This document shows, piece after piece, positions 55,928 to 63,514 of a stretch of 64,000 nt of DNA. The first letter of the stretch is position 1. The number at the start of each line of letters is the position of its first letter. The DNA is from Brevundimonas vesicularis NBRC 12165 (GTDB lineage: Bacteria > Pseudomonadota > Alphaproteobacteria > Caulobacterales > Caulobacteraceae): the NCBI RefSeq assembly GCF_001592205.1, contig NZ_BCWM01000008.1, positions 102,456 to 166,455 on the forward strand. Direction: 5' to 3'. A program made the translations under genes and the position numbers. Below the pieces are notes generated by a model. The model was not told where the DNA came from. It did not search any database and saw only the letters and a program-made list of their open reading frames with translations.

Positions 55928-56251
55928 TCAGCGGCCGTTGCGCTCCCAGCCATAGGCGACCCAGGCGCCGTCCACCTTGTGGGCCTCGATCAGGTCGGGA
56001 TCGCTGTTGCGGCGACGCGGCGCGATATTGCGGCGGGTGCGCATGACCAGACCGACCAGAAAGACCAGAACGCCGGCGAACAGCGCGATCACCGCCACGG
56101 CCGCAGCGGTGAAAACGGCGAGGACGGCGCCGACCGCCATGGCGCAGACGGCGGCGATCATGCCGGCAACCCACATGACGGACGCCACCAGGCCGTTGGG
56201 ACGGCGGCGGGCGGCATGGCCGATGGCGGCGAGACGTTCAGGCTGGAACAT
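55928..56251 (-). CDS. Small inner-membrane protein of unknown function
   Basis: A 107-residue protein that I cannot assign to a family. Two adjacent long hydrophobic stretches (about residues 22-44 and 46-70, very rich in Ala and Val) predict a helical hairpin in the membrane, followed by a basic patch RTRRNIAPRRR and a hydrophilic tail. It lies 13 bp upstream of the amidase gene on the same strand, so the two are probably cotranscribed; a regulatory or anchoring role for the amidase is only a guess. Confidence 0.6.
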   Translation of the reverse strand: MFQPERLAAIGHAARRRPNGLVASVMWVAGMIAAVCAMAVGAVLAVFTAAAVAVIALFAGVLVFLVGLVMRTRRNIAPRRRNSDPDLIEAHKVDGAWVAYGWERNGR

Positions 56252-56355
56252 GGATCATCCTTTCAGGCGATCCGGGGAACGCCTGACACGCAATGTCGGT
56301 CCATCGGGGCCTGCGGTCAATGGACCGCGACGCACGGTCGCGTGCGCCGCGCCCG

Positions 56356-58134
56356 TCAAAAGATCGGCTGATCGGCCAGAACCACCGCGCCCTGGCTGCG
56401 CATCCGGTCGCTGTCGATCCGGCGCATCACGGCCTGGGCCTGGGGATCGGCCATGACGCCGCCGAGCATGACCAGGGCCTTGGCGGCCTCGGTCTGGACG
56501 CCGAACATTTCCGACAGGGCCTCGAACGGCGACTGCTGCTTGGGGAAATGCTTGAAGCGGACAGGCTCGTTGTCGGGGATCTTGGCCAGTTGGCGGGCTT
56601 TGTTCACCGCCTCGGTCATGCCGCCCAGCTGGTCGACGAGACCCAGCGGCAGGGCCTGAGCGCCGGTCCAGACGCGGCCCTTGGCGATTTCGCGCACCCG
56701 GTCCGGCGACAGTTTGCGGCCCGTCGCCACACGGGTGATGAAGTCGTCGTAGATCCGGTCCATCGAACCGGCGAAGGCCGCGCGCTGCTGGGGCGTGAAC
56801 GCCTGCGTCGGCGAGAAGGCGTCGGCGTATTCCCCGCCCACCGTCAGCTCACGCATGTCGACGCCGAACCGGCCCAGCGCATCGGCCAAGACGAACTTGC
56901 CGCCGAACACGCCGATCGAGCCGGTCAGGGTCGTCGGCTGGGCCACGATCCAGTCGGCCTCGGAACTGATCCAGTAACCGCCCGAGGCCGCATAGGCGCC
57001 CATGGACACCACCACCGGCTTGCCCGCCGCCCGCGCCGCGCGCACGGCGGCCAGGATCTGCTCGGACGCTTCAGGCGAACCGCCCGGCGATGAGACGCGG
57101 AAGACGATCGCCTTGACGCTCTTGTCCTCGATCGCGTCGTAGATGGCCTCGGCCGTGTCGTCGGAATGGATGGACGAGCCGCCGCCGAAGCTGGCGCCGC
57201 CGCCGCGCCCGGTGACGATGGCCCCCTCCCCGCCGACGATGGCGATGGCGTTCTTGCCCGAACCCGTGCGTTCGCCCTTCTGGCTGGCGTATTTGCCGAA
57301 CTCGACGATCTCGGCGCCCTTGCCGGCGCGGGTCTTGATGGCGATCTCGGCCACTTCGACCTGGCCCACCTTGTCGATCAGCCGGTTGCTGAGCGCCTGC
57401 TCGGCCGAATAGGGGCCGGCCTCGATCACCGTCTTCAGCGCCGGGGCCGTCGTCTTGCGATCCTTGGCCGCATTGGCCAGGGCGGTTTCGTAGATCGACG
57501 TCATCCAGGCCGTCATCGCCTCGCGGTGCGGGCCGGTGTAGTCGCTCTGGGTGTATTCATTGACGGCGTTCTTGTACTCGTAGCGCTGTTCGAACTCGGG
57601 CTTGACGCCGTATTTCTGGAAGGCGCGGCCCAGGAACAGGCTGTCGGCCGAGAAGCCCGTGGCCTGGAAGCCGGCGGTGTTCTGCATCCACAGCTCCGAC
57701 GCCGAGGCCCCGACCATATAGGTGGACATCACGGCGCCCGATGGGGCGAAGCCCTGGCTGTGGGCGAGGACAGGCTTGCCTGCGTTGCGGAAACGATGGA
57801 TGGCCTGGCGCAGTTCGTCGGCGGTGGCGGGCGTCATGCCGCTTTCCGGCAGGCGGATCAGCAGAGCCTTGACGCTGCTGTCGCTCTGAGCCTGATGCAG
57901 GCCATCGACCACGTCCGTCAGGGCCAGGCCCGAACTGCCGAAGGCCGCGAACGGATTGGACGACGGTTGGTCGCTGACGCCGCCGCGCAGGTCCAGCTCC
58001 AGCACGGTGGTCGCCGGCGTCGTCGGCTTGGACGACGAGGCGACGGCGACCGTCAGCAGCACCACGGGAATGACGACGACGAACAGGATCAGCCCGGTGA
58101 AGACACCAAGGACCGTCAGGAAGAATTGCTTCAT
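56356..58134 (-). CDS. sppA: Signal peptide peptidase SppA (67-kDa long form)
   Basis: A 592-residue membrane-anchored Ser/Lys protease that clears cleaved signal peptides. An N-terminal transmembrane helix (FFLTVLGVFTGLILFVVVIPVVLLTVAVA, about 4-32) precedes two tandem ClpP-like domains (about 50-290 and 320-560), the long SppA arrangement. The C-terminal domain holds the serine-region AIVFRVSSPGGSPEASEQILAAVRAARAAGKPVVVSMGAYAASGGYWISSEADWI; the general-base lysine comes from the N-terminal domain (GRAFQKYGVKPEFEQRYEYKNAVNEYTQSDY). Monocistronic; its promoter region faces panD. Confidence 0.93.
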   Translation of the reverse strand: MKQFFLTVLGVFTGLILFVVVIPVVLLTVAVASSSKPTTPATTVLELDLRGGVSDQPSSNPFAAFGSSGLALTDVVDGLHQAQSDSSVKALLIRLPESGMTPATADELRQAIHRFRNAGKPVLAHSQGFAPSGAVMSTYMVGASASELWMQNTAGFQATGFSADSLFLGRAFQKYGVKPEFEQRYEYKNAVNEYTQSDYTGPHREAMTAWMTSIYETALANAAKDRKTTAPALKTVIEAGPYSAEQALSNRLIDKVGQVEVAEIAIKTRAGKGAEIVEFGKYASQKGERTGSGKNAIAIVGGEGAIVTGRGGGASFGGGSSIHSDDTAEAIYDAIEDKSVKAIVFRVSSPGGSPEASEQILAAVRAARAAGKPVVVSMGAYAASGGYWISSEADWIVAQPTTLTGSIGVFGGKFVLADALGRFGVDMRELTVGGEYADAFSPTQAFTPQQRAAFAGSMDRIYDDFITRVATGRKLSPDRVREIAKGRVWTGAQALPLGLVDQLGGMTEAVNKARQLAKIPDNEPVRFKHFPKQQSPFEALSEMFGVQTEAAKALVMLGGVMADPQAQAVMRRIDSDRMRSQGAVVLADQPIF

Positions 58135-58361
58135 CGGAGGGAAAACGCGCGCTCGCAGGCCGGAAATGGCGTCGCCAGCATAGGGGGACGCGGGCCGTCG
58201 TCAAATGACGCGCGTGCAATCCGTCGGTTGACCTGGCATTCGCAGCCGCACCCGATTGCTGCGACGCAGCGTGCGGATTGATGCGAGGCCCGGAAATCCC
58301 TATATGAGCCGCCTGTGAGCGAGGGCCTGCGCCCCGCGTTTTTCTTGCTGGAGACCGCACG

Positions 58362-58718
58362 ATGCTGGTCACCCTGATGAAGTCCAAGCTGCACCGCGCC
58401 ACGGTGACCCAGGCCGATCTCGATTACGAGGGATCGATCGCCATCGACATGGACCTGCTGGACGCCGCCGGCATCTATCCGCACGAGCAGGTCGATGTGC
58501 TGAACATCACCAACGGCGCGCGCTTCACCACCTATGCGATCGAGGCGCCGCGCGGCTCCAAGGTCATCGGCGTCAACGGCGCCGCCGCTCGCCTGGTCCA
58601 GAAGAACGACAAGGTGATCGTGGTCACCTACGGCCAGCTGCCGCAGGAAGAAGCCCGCCAGTGGAACCCGAACGTGGTCCTGCTGGACGACGCCAACGTG
58701 ATCAAGACCGCCAGCTGA
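58362..58718 (+). CDS. panD: Aspartate 1-decarboxylase
   Basis: A 118-residue pyruvoyl enzyme that makes beta-alanine for pantothenate and coenzyme A. The self-cleavage site is Gly24-Ser25 in [10 protein letters not shown], with the serine becoming the pyruvoyl group; Lys9 and Tyr58-region residues ([28 protein letters not shown]) are conserved. Length and sequence are standard. It is followed 24 bp later by a strong bidirectional terminator shared with the SIMPL gene. No other pan gene is nearby. Confidence 0.96.
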   Translation: MLVTLMKSKLHRATVTQADLDYEGSIAIDMDLLDAAGIYPHEQVDVLNITNGARFTTYAIEAPRGSKVIGVNGAAARLVQKNDKVIVVTYGQLPQEEARQWNPNVVLLDDANVIKTAS

Positions 58719-58742
58719 GGCGCGTCGCTTCTCAAAATGCAA

Positions 58743-58770
58743 AAAGGCCCGCCGGCGACGGCGGGCCTTT
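58743..58770. terminator. Bidirectional terminator between panD and the SIMPL gene
   Basis: AAAGGCCCGCC (58743-58753) and GGCGGGCCTTT (58760-58770) form a perfect 11-bp stem with a 6-nt loop. T-rich sequence follows on the plus strand (TTTTCTTC) and TTTTT on the minus strand, so both convergent genes can end here. Confidence 0.93.
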
Positions 58771-58790
58771 TCTTCATCCGATTGATGCGA

Positions 58791-59582
58791 TCAGCGGGCG
58801 ATGTCGTAGACGCCCGTGATGTCGATCCGCACCGTCAGTTCGCCGGCGGAAACCGGGGTGCTTTCGGCCCGATCCATCGACACGGCGCGGGCGGCGAACA
58901 TCGGCATCGGCGGCTGGGGCGCATAGCCGCCGCCCTCGGTTAGGTTGCGGATGCCCGACAGCTGGACGTTCAGCGATTGGGCGTACAGCTGGGCCTTGGC
59001 CTGCAGGTTGCGTACGGCCAGCTGGCGCGCCTGGTTTTCGGCGGCGGTCGGATCCTTCAGGCCGAAGCTGATGCCGTCGATCTGGTTGACGCCGGCGGCG
59101 ACCACGGCGTCGGCCGTCGTGCCGACCTTGCTCAGGTCGTTGATGACCACCGTCACGCGGTTGACCGCCTGATAGCCGCGCAGCTTGGGCGGCTCGTTCT
59201 GGACGTAGTCATATTGCGCCGACAGGTTCAGACCCGAGGTCTGGATGTCGCGTTCGGCGATGCCCGCGCGGCGCAGGGCGGCGACGACGCGCGTCATCTG
59301 CGCAGCGTTGTCGCGCATGGCTTGCTGAGCCGTGACGGCCTCGGTCTGGACGCCGAAGGTGATGGTGGCCATGTCCGGCGCGGCCTTGACCTCGCCATAG
59401 GCCGACAGGTTCAGCGACGGCGCGGGCTGCATCATGTGCATGGCTCCCATGGGTTCGGCGGTCTGAGCCATGGCGCGCGGCGTGGCGGCGGCCAGGAAGG
59501 CGGCGGCGGCGACGGCGCCGCCGAAAGCGACGGTCTTCAGCGAAACGGTCTTCAGGGGGGCGGCGGCCAGGGTGCGGGTCAT
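58791..59582 (-). CDS. Periplasmic SIMPL-domain (DUF541) protein
   Basis: A 263-residue exported protein. From the ATG at 59582 the start is an Ala-rich signal peptide with AMA-Q cleavage near residue 39; an upstream in-frame ATG would hide it. The SIMPL domain (about 53-260) has LNLSAYGEVKAAPDMATITFGVQTEAVTAQQAMRDNAAQM and the later YQAVNRVTVVINDLSKVGTTADAVVAAGVNQIDGISFGL. The family forms periplasmic oligomers; E. coli YggE is linked to oxidative stress tolerance, and no biochemical function is established. It is convergent with panD across a shared terminator. Confidence 0.86.
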   Translation of the reverse strand: MTRTLAAAPLKTVSLKTVAFGGAVAAAAFLAAATPRAMAQTAEPMGAMHMMQPAPSLNLSAYGEVKAAPDMATITFGVQTEAVTAQQAMRDNAAQMTRVVAALRRAGIAERDIQTSGLNLSAQYDYVQNEPPKLRGYQAVNRVTVVINDLSKVGTTADAVVAAGVNQIDGISFGLKDPTAAENQARQLAVRNLQAKAQLYAQSLNVQLSGIRNLTEGGGYAPQPPMPMFAARAVSMDRAESTPVSAGELTVRIDITGVYDIAR

Positions 59583-59794
59583 GCAGTCTTCTCCGTAAGC
59601 GATCCGGGACAGGCGCGTTCGCCGATCCGTTGCAACGACCTTGGCCGTTCTCGCCTGAACCAACGCCCGTGCGCCGTGGCAGTTTCCGTTCATCTTCGTG
59701 AAATCGCCGAAAGATCGCCTTCTTGCCCGCCCCCGCTTGGCAAGCCGCGCCCGCGCCTGCTAGGCGGAACCCCTACCGCCGAGGCGCGCCTTGG

Positions 59795-59870
59795 GGGCCT
59801 GTAGCTCAATGGTTAGAGCCGACCGCTCATAACGGTCTGGTTGGGGGTTCGAGTCCCTCCGGGCCTACCA
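59795..59870 (+). tRNA. tRNA with CAU anticodon, probably tRNA-Ile2
   Basis: A 76-nt cloverleaf with encoded CCA. The anticodon arm is GACCG-CTCATAA-CGGTC (anticodon CAT, 59828-59830), the D arm starts GCTCAATGGTTAGAGC and the T arm is GGGGGTTCGAGTCCCTC. The acceptor stem pairs with two G-U wobbles (positions 1-72 and 6-67). The body resembles the Ile2 isoacceptor, whose wobble C is changed to lysidine to read AUA, more than elongator or initiator tRNA-Met; it is often annotated simply as tRNA-Met. Accessory genes follow immediately downstream. Confidence 0.93.
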
Positions 59871-60250
59871 CTCTGTGTCGGGACCACTTAAAAGTGGCTC
59901 AAAACCACTTAAGAGTGGCTCAGCGGTTATATACATCTCTCAAGTGAGCAGCGGAGTGTCCACGCGTGACTCCAAACGGCAGTTGTGAATGGCTGCTCTT
60001 CGGCAAACAGGGGATATGGGCTCATCTCCCGTGGCATGTCATGGGTCAGGAAGAGAACCCAATTATCGAAGTGACCGTAGGCCTCACCGGTCTGGTCTCC
60101 GACCGGAGGCCGATGACTTAGCGGCAGGTGCCTGAGGCCCCGGCGACAACCCGCCTGCGGCCATGCAGGTAACGTCTGATCTAAGTCTTTTACGAAGCAT
60201 CAGCTGGTCCGCTTCGGATTATCGCTTCCTGCGGCTAGCAACCTAATAAG
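59871..60250. other. tRNA-downstream intergenic region (380 bp)
   Basis: Apart from the two 19-bp palindromic repeats listed separately, it holds a short open frame from a GTG at 59966 to TAG at 60121 (about 51 codons, with WLLFGKQGIWAHLPWHVMGQ) that might be a gene fragment or a real small protein; no ribosome site is convincing. Base composition by eye is clearly lower in GC than in the core genes. Its position directly after a tRNA makes it a candidate integration junction. I see no integrase. Confidence 0.4.
59883..59922. repeat. Two tandem palindromic repeats after the tRNA
   Basis: ACCACTTAAAAGTGGCTCA (59883-59901) and ACCACTTAAGAGTGGCTCA (59904-59922) differ at one base and start 21 nt apart. 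Each contains a CCACTT...AGTGG dyad. The two-helical-turn spacing suits cooperative protein binding or a recombination site. Confidence 0.7.
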
Positions 60251-60871
60251 TCAGAGCTTGTAGACGCGAGAGAGCACGCGCCAAAGACCCGCCAGCCGGT
60301 TCCCATGACGAAGATCTTTGGCTAGGCGCATTAGCATCGTCGGAAATCCCAACACCGGGATCGCTGCTTCTATTTCTGCGACCTCCCGTCGTGAGACACC
60401 ATGCCGAACGACGCCCATGCTGGCGTCGATCCAGTCCGCTTGGCGCACAGCGTTTACAATCTCGGCGTCGGGTCCCGCGAATGGCATCAGTTTGTGATGC
60501 CAATGGATGATGTTGGCGACCAGCAATGGATCGAGATGCGCAGCGTGTCGGGCTCTCATGCGCTCAGCCGCTGCTTCCGACGGCTCCAGATAGGCCAGTT
60601 CATGGTCGGTCCACATGCCCACGTCATGGAAGACAAGCGCGAAAGCGATGTGTTCGCGTCCCCCCGGATTGTCGCCGAGGAAGTGCGATGCGTAGCTCAA
60701 CACGCGGTAGATGTGGTTTTTGTACGCGATGAAGTCAGGACCAAAGGCTTCAGCAATTAACGGCAGATAGCGCTCGACCGTCGGGTCAAAAAGAATCGGA
60801 ACTACCATCGCGAGAGCCTGTAAATTTGCCGGGCGGGCGCGCTGTAGAGCCGGCCCGGCCGCTTCCATCAA
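60251..60871 (-). CDS. HD-domain metal-dependent phosphohydrolase-like protein
   Basis: A 206-residue protein with a single HD domain. The metal ligands fit H53 (in YKNHIYRVLSY), H82-D83 (FHDVGMWTDHEL), a histidine near 126 (IIHWHHKLMPF) and an aspartate in VRQADWIDAS near 145. HD proteins cleave phosphate esters of nucleotides or related compounds; substrate unknown. The ATG overlaps the stop of the upstream royal-jelly-family gene (ATGA), so both are translated from one mRNA. There is no signal peptide, so a cytosolic location is expected. Confidence 0.8.
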   Translation of the reverse strand: MMEAAGPALQRARPANLQALAMVVPILFDPTVERYLPLIAEAFGPDFIAYKNHIYRVLSYASHFLGDNPGGREHIAFALVFHDVGMWTDHELAYLEPSEAAAERMRARHAAHLDPLLVANIIHWHHKLMPFAGPDAEIVNAVRQADWIDASMGVVRHGVSRREVAEIEAAIPVLGFPTMLMRLAKDLRHGNRLAGLWRVLSRVYKL

Positions 60872-62019
60872 TTTGGGTGCAGAAGTAACGGACCGCCGCC
60901 CACCTTGATGCGCAGAAGCTCGTAGGGTTTGCGGCGCAGGTCCTGCCCGCCATGGAAGCCGGGCTGACGGTGGAGCTGGTTAGCCGTGAAATAGAGGTAG
61001 CCGTCTGTGCCGATCGACAACGTGTCCGGCCAGCTAATGCGCGGGTCGCTGACGAGCGTCGTCCAACGGCCTTGCTCGAGCACGCGGATTGCGTTGTTCT
61101 CATAGTCCCCGGCGAACACGCGGCCCTTGTCGTCTTCGGCAATCCCGTCCGAGGCCCCTTTGCGTCCCATGCTTTGAACGGCGCGGCCCAGTTCCTCCTC
61201 GGAGACCGCAGGATCCCGCAGCATGGCCGTAGGCACGGCGTGCAGCATCCGGCCCGACAGCGGCCCGTAGTACAGCAGGCTGCCATCGGCGCTGAGCGCA
61301 ATGGCGTCGCTGGCAATCGCGACCGGCGTTGCGGGTCCATTTGCTGGGCGGTTCATCAGCACCGCGCCGTCGACGGTCGGGGTGAAGCCGGGTTCCGGGT
61401 TTGTGGTCGCATGGCCTGACAGGCGGCGGATTGCGCGCCCGCTGGCGATATCGACGACAATGATGCCGCCGACGCCCGCATTGCTGCTGTCGGTGATGTA
61501 GGCGACGCCCTCAGCCCCTTGGCGCAGATCGAAGCGGACGTCGTTGAGGTAGGTCGCGGGCAGTACGACGCTGGGTGGCAGGACGATGGTCTTGACCACT
61601 CGGTTGGTCGCAAGGTCGATCGCGACCAGCTTTGCACCGCCGGCTTGTGGCTGCGAGAAACTGGGCGCCGCCGTGTCGAGGACCCAGAGGCGATTGGCGC
61701 CATCGGCCACTACGCTCTGCACCGAGATGAAATGACCCGCCGGATCGGCCGGATCGGGTTGGTTGGTCGCTGCGTCGGGATAAGGCACCGCCCTGCCATC
61801 GACTAGTTCGGCAACTGTAAACGGCGCGTTGTCACCCCACTGCGGGAAGTTGACGAAGATGCGCCCGTTGGGGGCGACGGTCACGCCGGTCGGCATCGCG
61901 CCGTCGAAGGTGGCGACCTGTTCGATTTGAGGGGCAGACGCGGCCTCACGCGTGGTCGCGCAGGCTGCGAGCGACAGCACCGCAGTCGTGGCGAGGAATA
62001 GTTTGAGCGAGCGTTTCAT
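60868..62019 (-). CDS. Major-royal-jelly/yellow-family six-bladed propeller lipoprotein
   Basis: A 383-residue exported protein. The start MKRSLKLFLATTAVLSLAAC ends in a lipobox (L-A-A-C, Cys20), so it is a lipoprotein. The body matches the bacterial branch of the royal-jelly/yellow beta-propeller family, related in fold to SMP-30 gluconolactonases: GVTVAPNGRIFVNFPQWGDNAPFTVAEL near 45, LWVLDTAAP near 109, YLNDVRFDLR near 157, ALSADGSLLYYGPLSGR near 241 and SWPDTLSIGTDGYLYFTANQLHRQPGFHGGQD near 331. Some relatives act as lactonases or bind small ligands; activity here is unknown. It starts 131 bp after the gloA stop. Confidence 0.82.
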   Translation of the reverse strand: MKRSLKLFLATTAVLSLAACATTREAASAPQIEQVATFDGAMPTGVTVAPNGRIFVNFPQWGDNAPFTVAELVDGRAVPYPDAATNQPDPADPAGHFISVQSVVADGANRLWVLDTAAPSFSQPQAGGAKLVAIDLATNRVVKTIVLPPSVVLPATYLNDVRFDLRQGAEGVAYITDSSNAGVGGIIVVDIASGRAIRRLSGHATTNPEPGFTPTVDGAVLMNRPANGPATPVAIASDAIALSADGSLLYYGPLSGRMLHAVPTAMLRDPAVSEEELGRAVQSMGRKGASDGIAEDDKGRVFAGDYENNAIRVLEQGRWTTLVSDPRISWPDTLSIGTDGYLYFTANQLHRQPGFHGGQDLRRKPYELLRIKVGGGPLLLHPN

Positions 62020-62150
62020 GGCTTCATTTCCTTCAAGATGAACCCGGCTTCAGACGGTTCGGATCGGAGATATTTCGGCGGTGCGTTGACCGATGCGCAA
62101 CGCGCAGCTGCGGCGTGCCAGCGCCAGTTAAGGTTCGAAAAGCCGAGCCA

Positions 62151-62606
62151 TCACCATTCGCCCGTGTTTGGCATCGACGCCCACGGCTCGGCCGGGGCCT
62201 TTCGATCACCTTTCTGGAGCAGTTCGATAGAGATGCCGTCGGGCGAGCGGACGAAGGCCATATACCCGTCGCGCGGCGGGCGGTTGATGGTCACGCCGCC
62301 AGCCTGCAATCGTGCACAGGTCTCGTAGATGTCGTCGACGCGGTAGGCGAGATGACCGAAGTTGCGGCCGCCCGAATAGGTCTCGCCTGGACTGCCGTCT
62401 TCGTGCGGCCAATTGTAGGTCAGCTCGACCTCCGCGGCGGCGCGCTCGCCCTCGCCGCGAAAGTCCTCGTCAGCAGCGAGGAAGATGAGGGTGAAGCGAC
62501 CTGCCTCATTCTCCATCCGCCGGGTCTCCTTGAGACCCAGCAGGTTGAAGAAGCGAATTGTCTCGTCGGGATCGGCGACACGAACCATAGTGTGGAGGTA
62601 ATGCAT
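62151..62606 (-). CDS. gloA: Lactoylglutathione lyase (glyoxalase I), VOC family
   Basis: A 151-residue protein of the vicinal-oxygen-chelate fold that isomerises the methylglyoxal-glutathione hemithioacetal to S-lactoylglutathione. Two beta-alpha-beta-beta-beta modules are visible. Metal ligands fit His5 in [10 protein letters not shown], a glutamate in [16 protein letters not shown] near 61, His in [12 protein letters not shown] near 83, and Glu in [12 protein letters not shown] near 129. GRNFGHLAY and [13 protein letters not shown] are typical of GloA. It lies 3 bp after the DJ-1/PfpI gene, forming an operon of two likely aldehyde-detoxifying enzymes. Confidence 0.88.
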   Translation of the reverse strand: MHYLHTMVRVADPDETIRFFNLLGLKETRRMENEAGRFTLIFLAADEDFRGEGERAAAEVELTYNWPHEDGSPGETYSGGRNFGHLAYRVDDIYETCARLQAGGVTINRPPRDGYMAFVRSPDGISIELLQKGDRKAPAEPWASMPNTGEW

Positions 62607-62609
62607 GGC

Positions 62610-63419
62610 TCAGGCGGCTTTCTGCTGGAGGGCTTCCATCACCAGCGCGGCGGTTCTGGTCGCACTGGCGGGGTTCTGGCCCGTCACGAGATTGCCGTCG
62701 CGAAGCGCAAAGGGTGCGAAGTCGGGACCGCCTTCATGCTTCCCGCCCAGCTCCCGGAGGCGGCTTTCCAGAAGGAACGGCACCGCCTTATCCAGCCCGA
62801 CCGCACGCTCCTCGCTGTCCGTGAAGCCCGCGACGCGGCGACCGGCGACGAAGGGAGACCCATCGGCCTTCTTCGCTGACACGAGGCCGGCCGGCCCATG
62901 GCAGACGGCGGCAACGACCTTGCCCTCGCGATCGAACCGCTCGACCAGCCGCGCCAGTTCGTTGCTGCCGGGATAGTCGAACATGGTTCCATGCCCGCCC
63001 GGAAGGAACAGCGCGTCGTAGCCGGCGGGATCAATGCTAGTGAAAACCGGTGTGCCGGCAACGTCGGCCTTCAACGTCTCGTCCTTCAGATAGCGTTCGA
63101 CCGAAGCGTCGTTTTCACCGTCGGCATTCACGCTACGCTGGTCGATCGGGATGGCGCCGCCTTTGATCGAGGCCAGTGTCACTTCGGCGCCGGCGTCGCG
63201 GAAAGCGTAATATGGGGTGGTCAGCTCTTCCAGCCAGACACCCGTCGGTTCGGTGCCAGGGATCATGCGGTCAGCGGACGTGGTCACCATGAGCACGCGG
63301 GTCATATGTAGATTTCCTTTTCCTTGAAGTTTGCGAGTGCGGGCGAATGCGGCCGGAGCCAGAGCTCCGGTCATCATGATACTGCTGAGACTTCCCAGCA
63401 TTTGGCGGCGGTTGTGCAT
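62610..63419 (-). CDS. DJ-1/PfpI superfamily (Hsp31-like) protein with Tat-type leader
   Basis: A protein of 269 residues from the ATG at 63419, or 231 from the ATG at 63305. The core is a class I glutamine-amidotransferase-like fold: DALFLPGGHGTMFDYPG and the nucleophile elbow AVCHGPAGLV with the Cys-His pair, as in Hsp31-type glyoxalase III/chaperone proteins. The longer form adds MHNRRQMLGSLSSIMMTGALAPAAFA, a twin-arginine motif, hydrophobic core and A-F-A cleavage site. The internal ATG has a strong ribosome site (GGAAAAGGAAA). Both starts may be used. It faces a LysR gene across a 95-bp region with a perfect palindrome. Confidence 0.83.
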   Translation of the reverse strand: MHNRRQMLGSLSSIMMTGALAPAAFARTRKLQGKGNLHMTRVLMVTTSADRMIPGTEPTGVWLEELTTPYYAFRDAGAEVTLASIKGGAIPIDQRSVNADGENDASVERYLKDETLKADVAGTPVFTSIDPAGYDALFLPGGHGTMFDYPGSNELARLVERFDREGKVVAAVCHGPAGLVSAKKADGSPFVAGRRVAGFTDSEERAVGLDKAVPFLLESRLRELGGKHEGGPDFAPFALRDGNLVTGQNPASATRTAALVMEALQQKAA

Positions 63420-63488
63420 TCGTTTCTCTCTTTCGAAAGGACGATACCCATCCGGAGGCATCGTGAAATCCAAGAGGAATGGCGATCG

Positions 63489-63508
63489 TCCATAAATCAG
63501 TTTATGGA
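63489..63508. promoter_or_regulatory. Perfect palindrome between the DJ-1 gene and lysR (candidate LysR operator)
   Basis: TCCATAAA (63489-63496) and TTTATGGA (63501-63508) form 8-bp arms with a TCAG centre, 6 bp before the lysR start and 69 bp before the Tat-type start of the divergent gene. AT-rich dyads of this size are typical LysR-type recognition sites. Confidence 0.6.
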
Positions 63509-63514
63509 TCCGAT

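Noticed and set aside
54543..56046. Open frames crossing the region at 54.7-55.1 kb
   Set aside because: The region folds as RNase P RNA with perfect P1 pairing and all conserved core blocks; the frames are incidental.
59723..59947. Plus-strand frame of 74 codons over the tRNA
   Set aside because: It is the well-known false frame read through a tRNA gene (VAQWLE...GGSSPSGPT).
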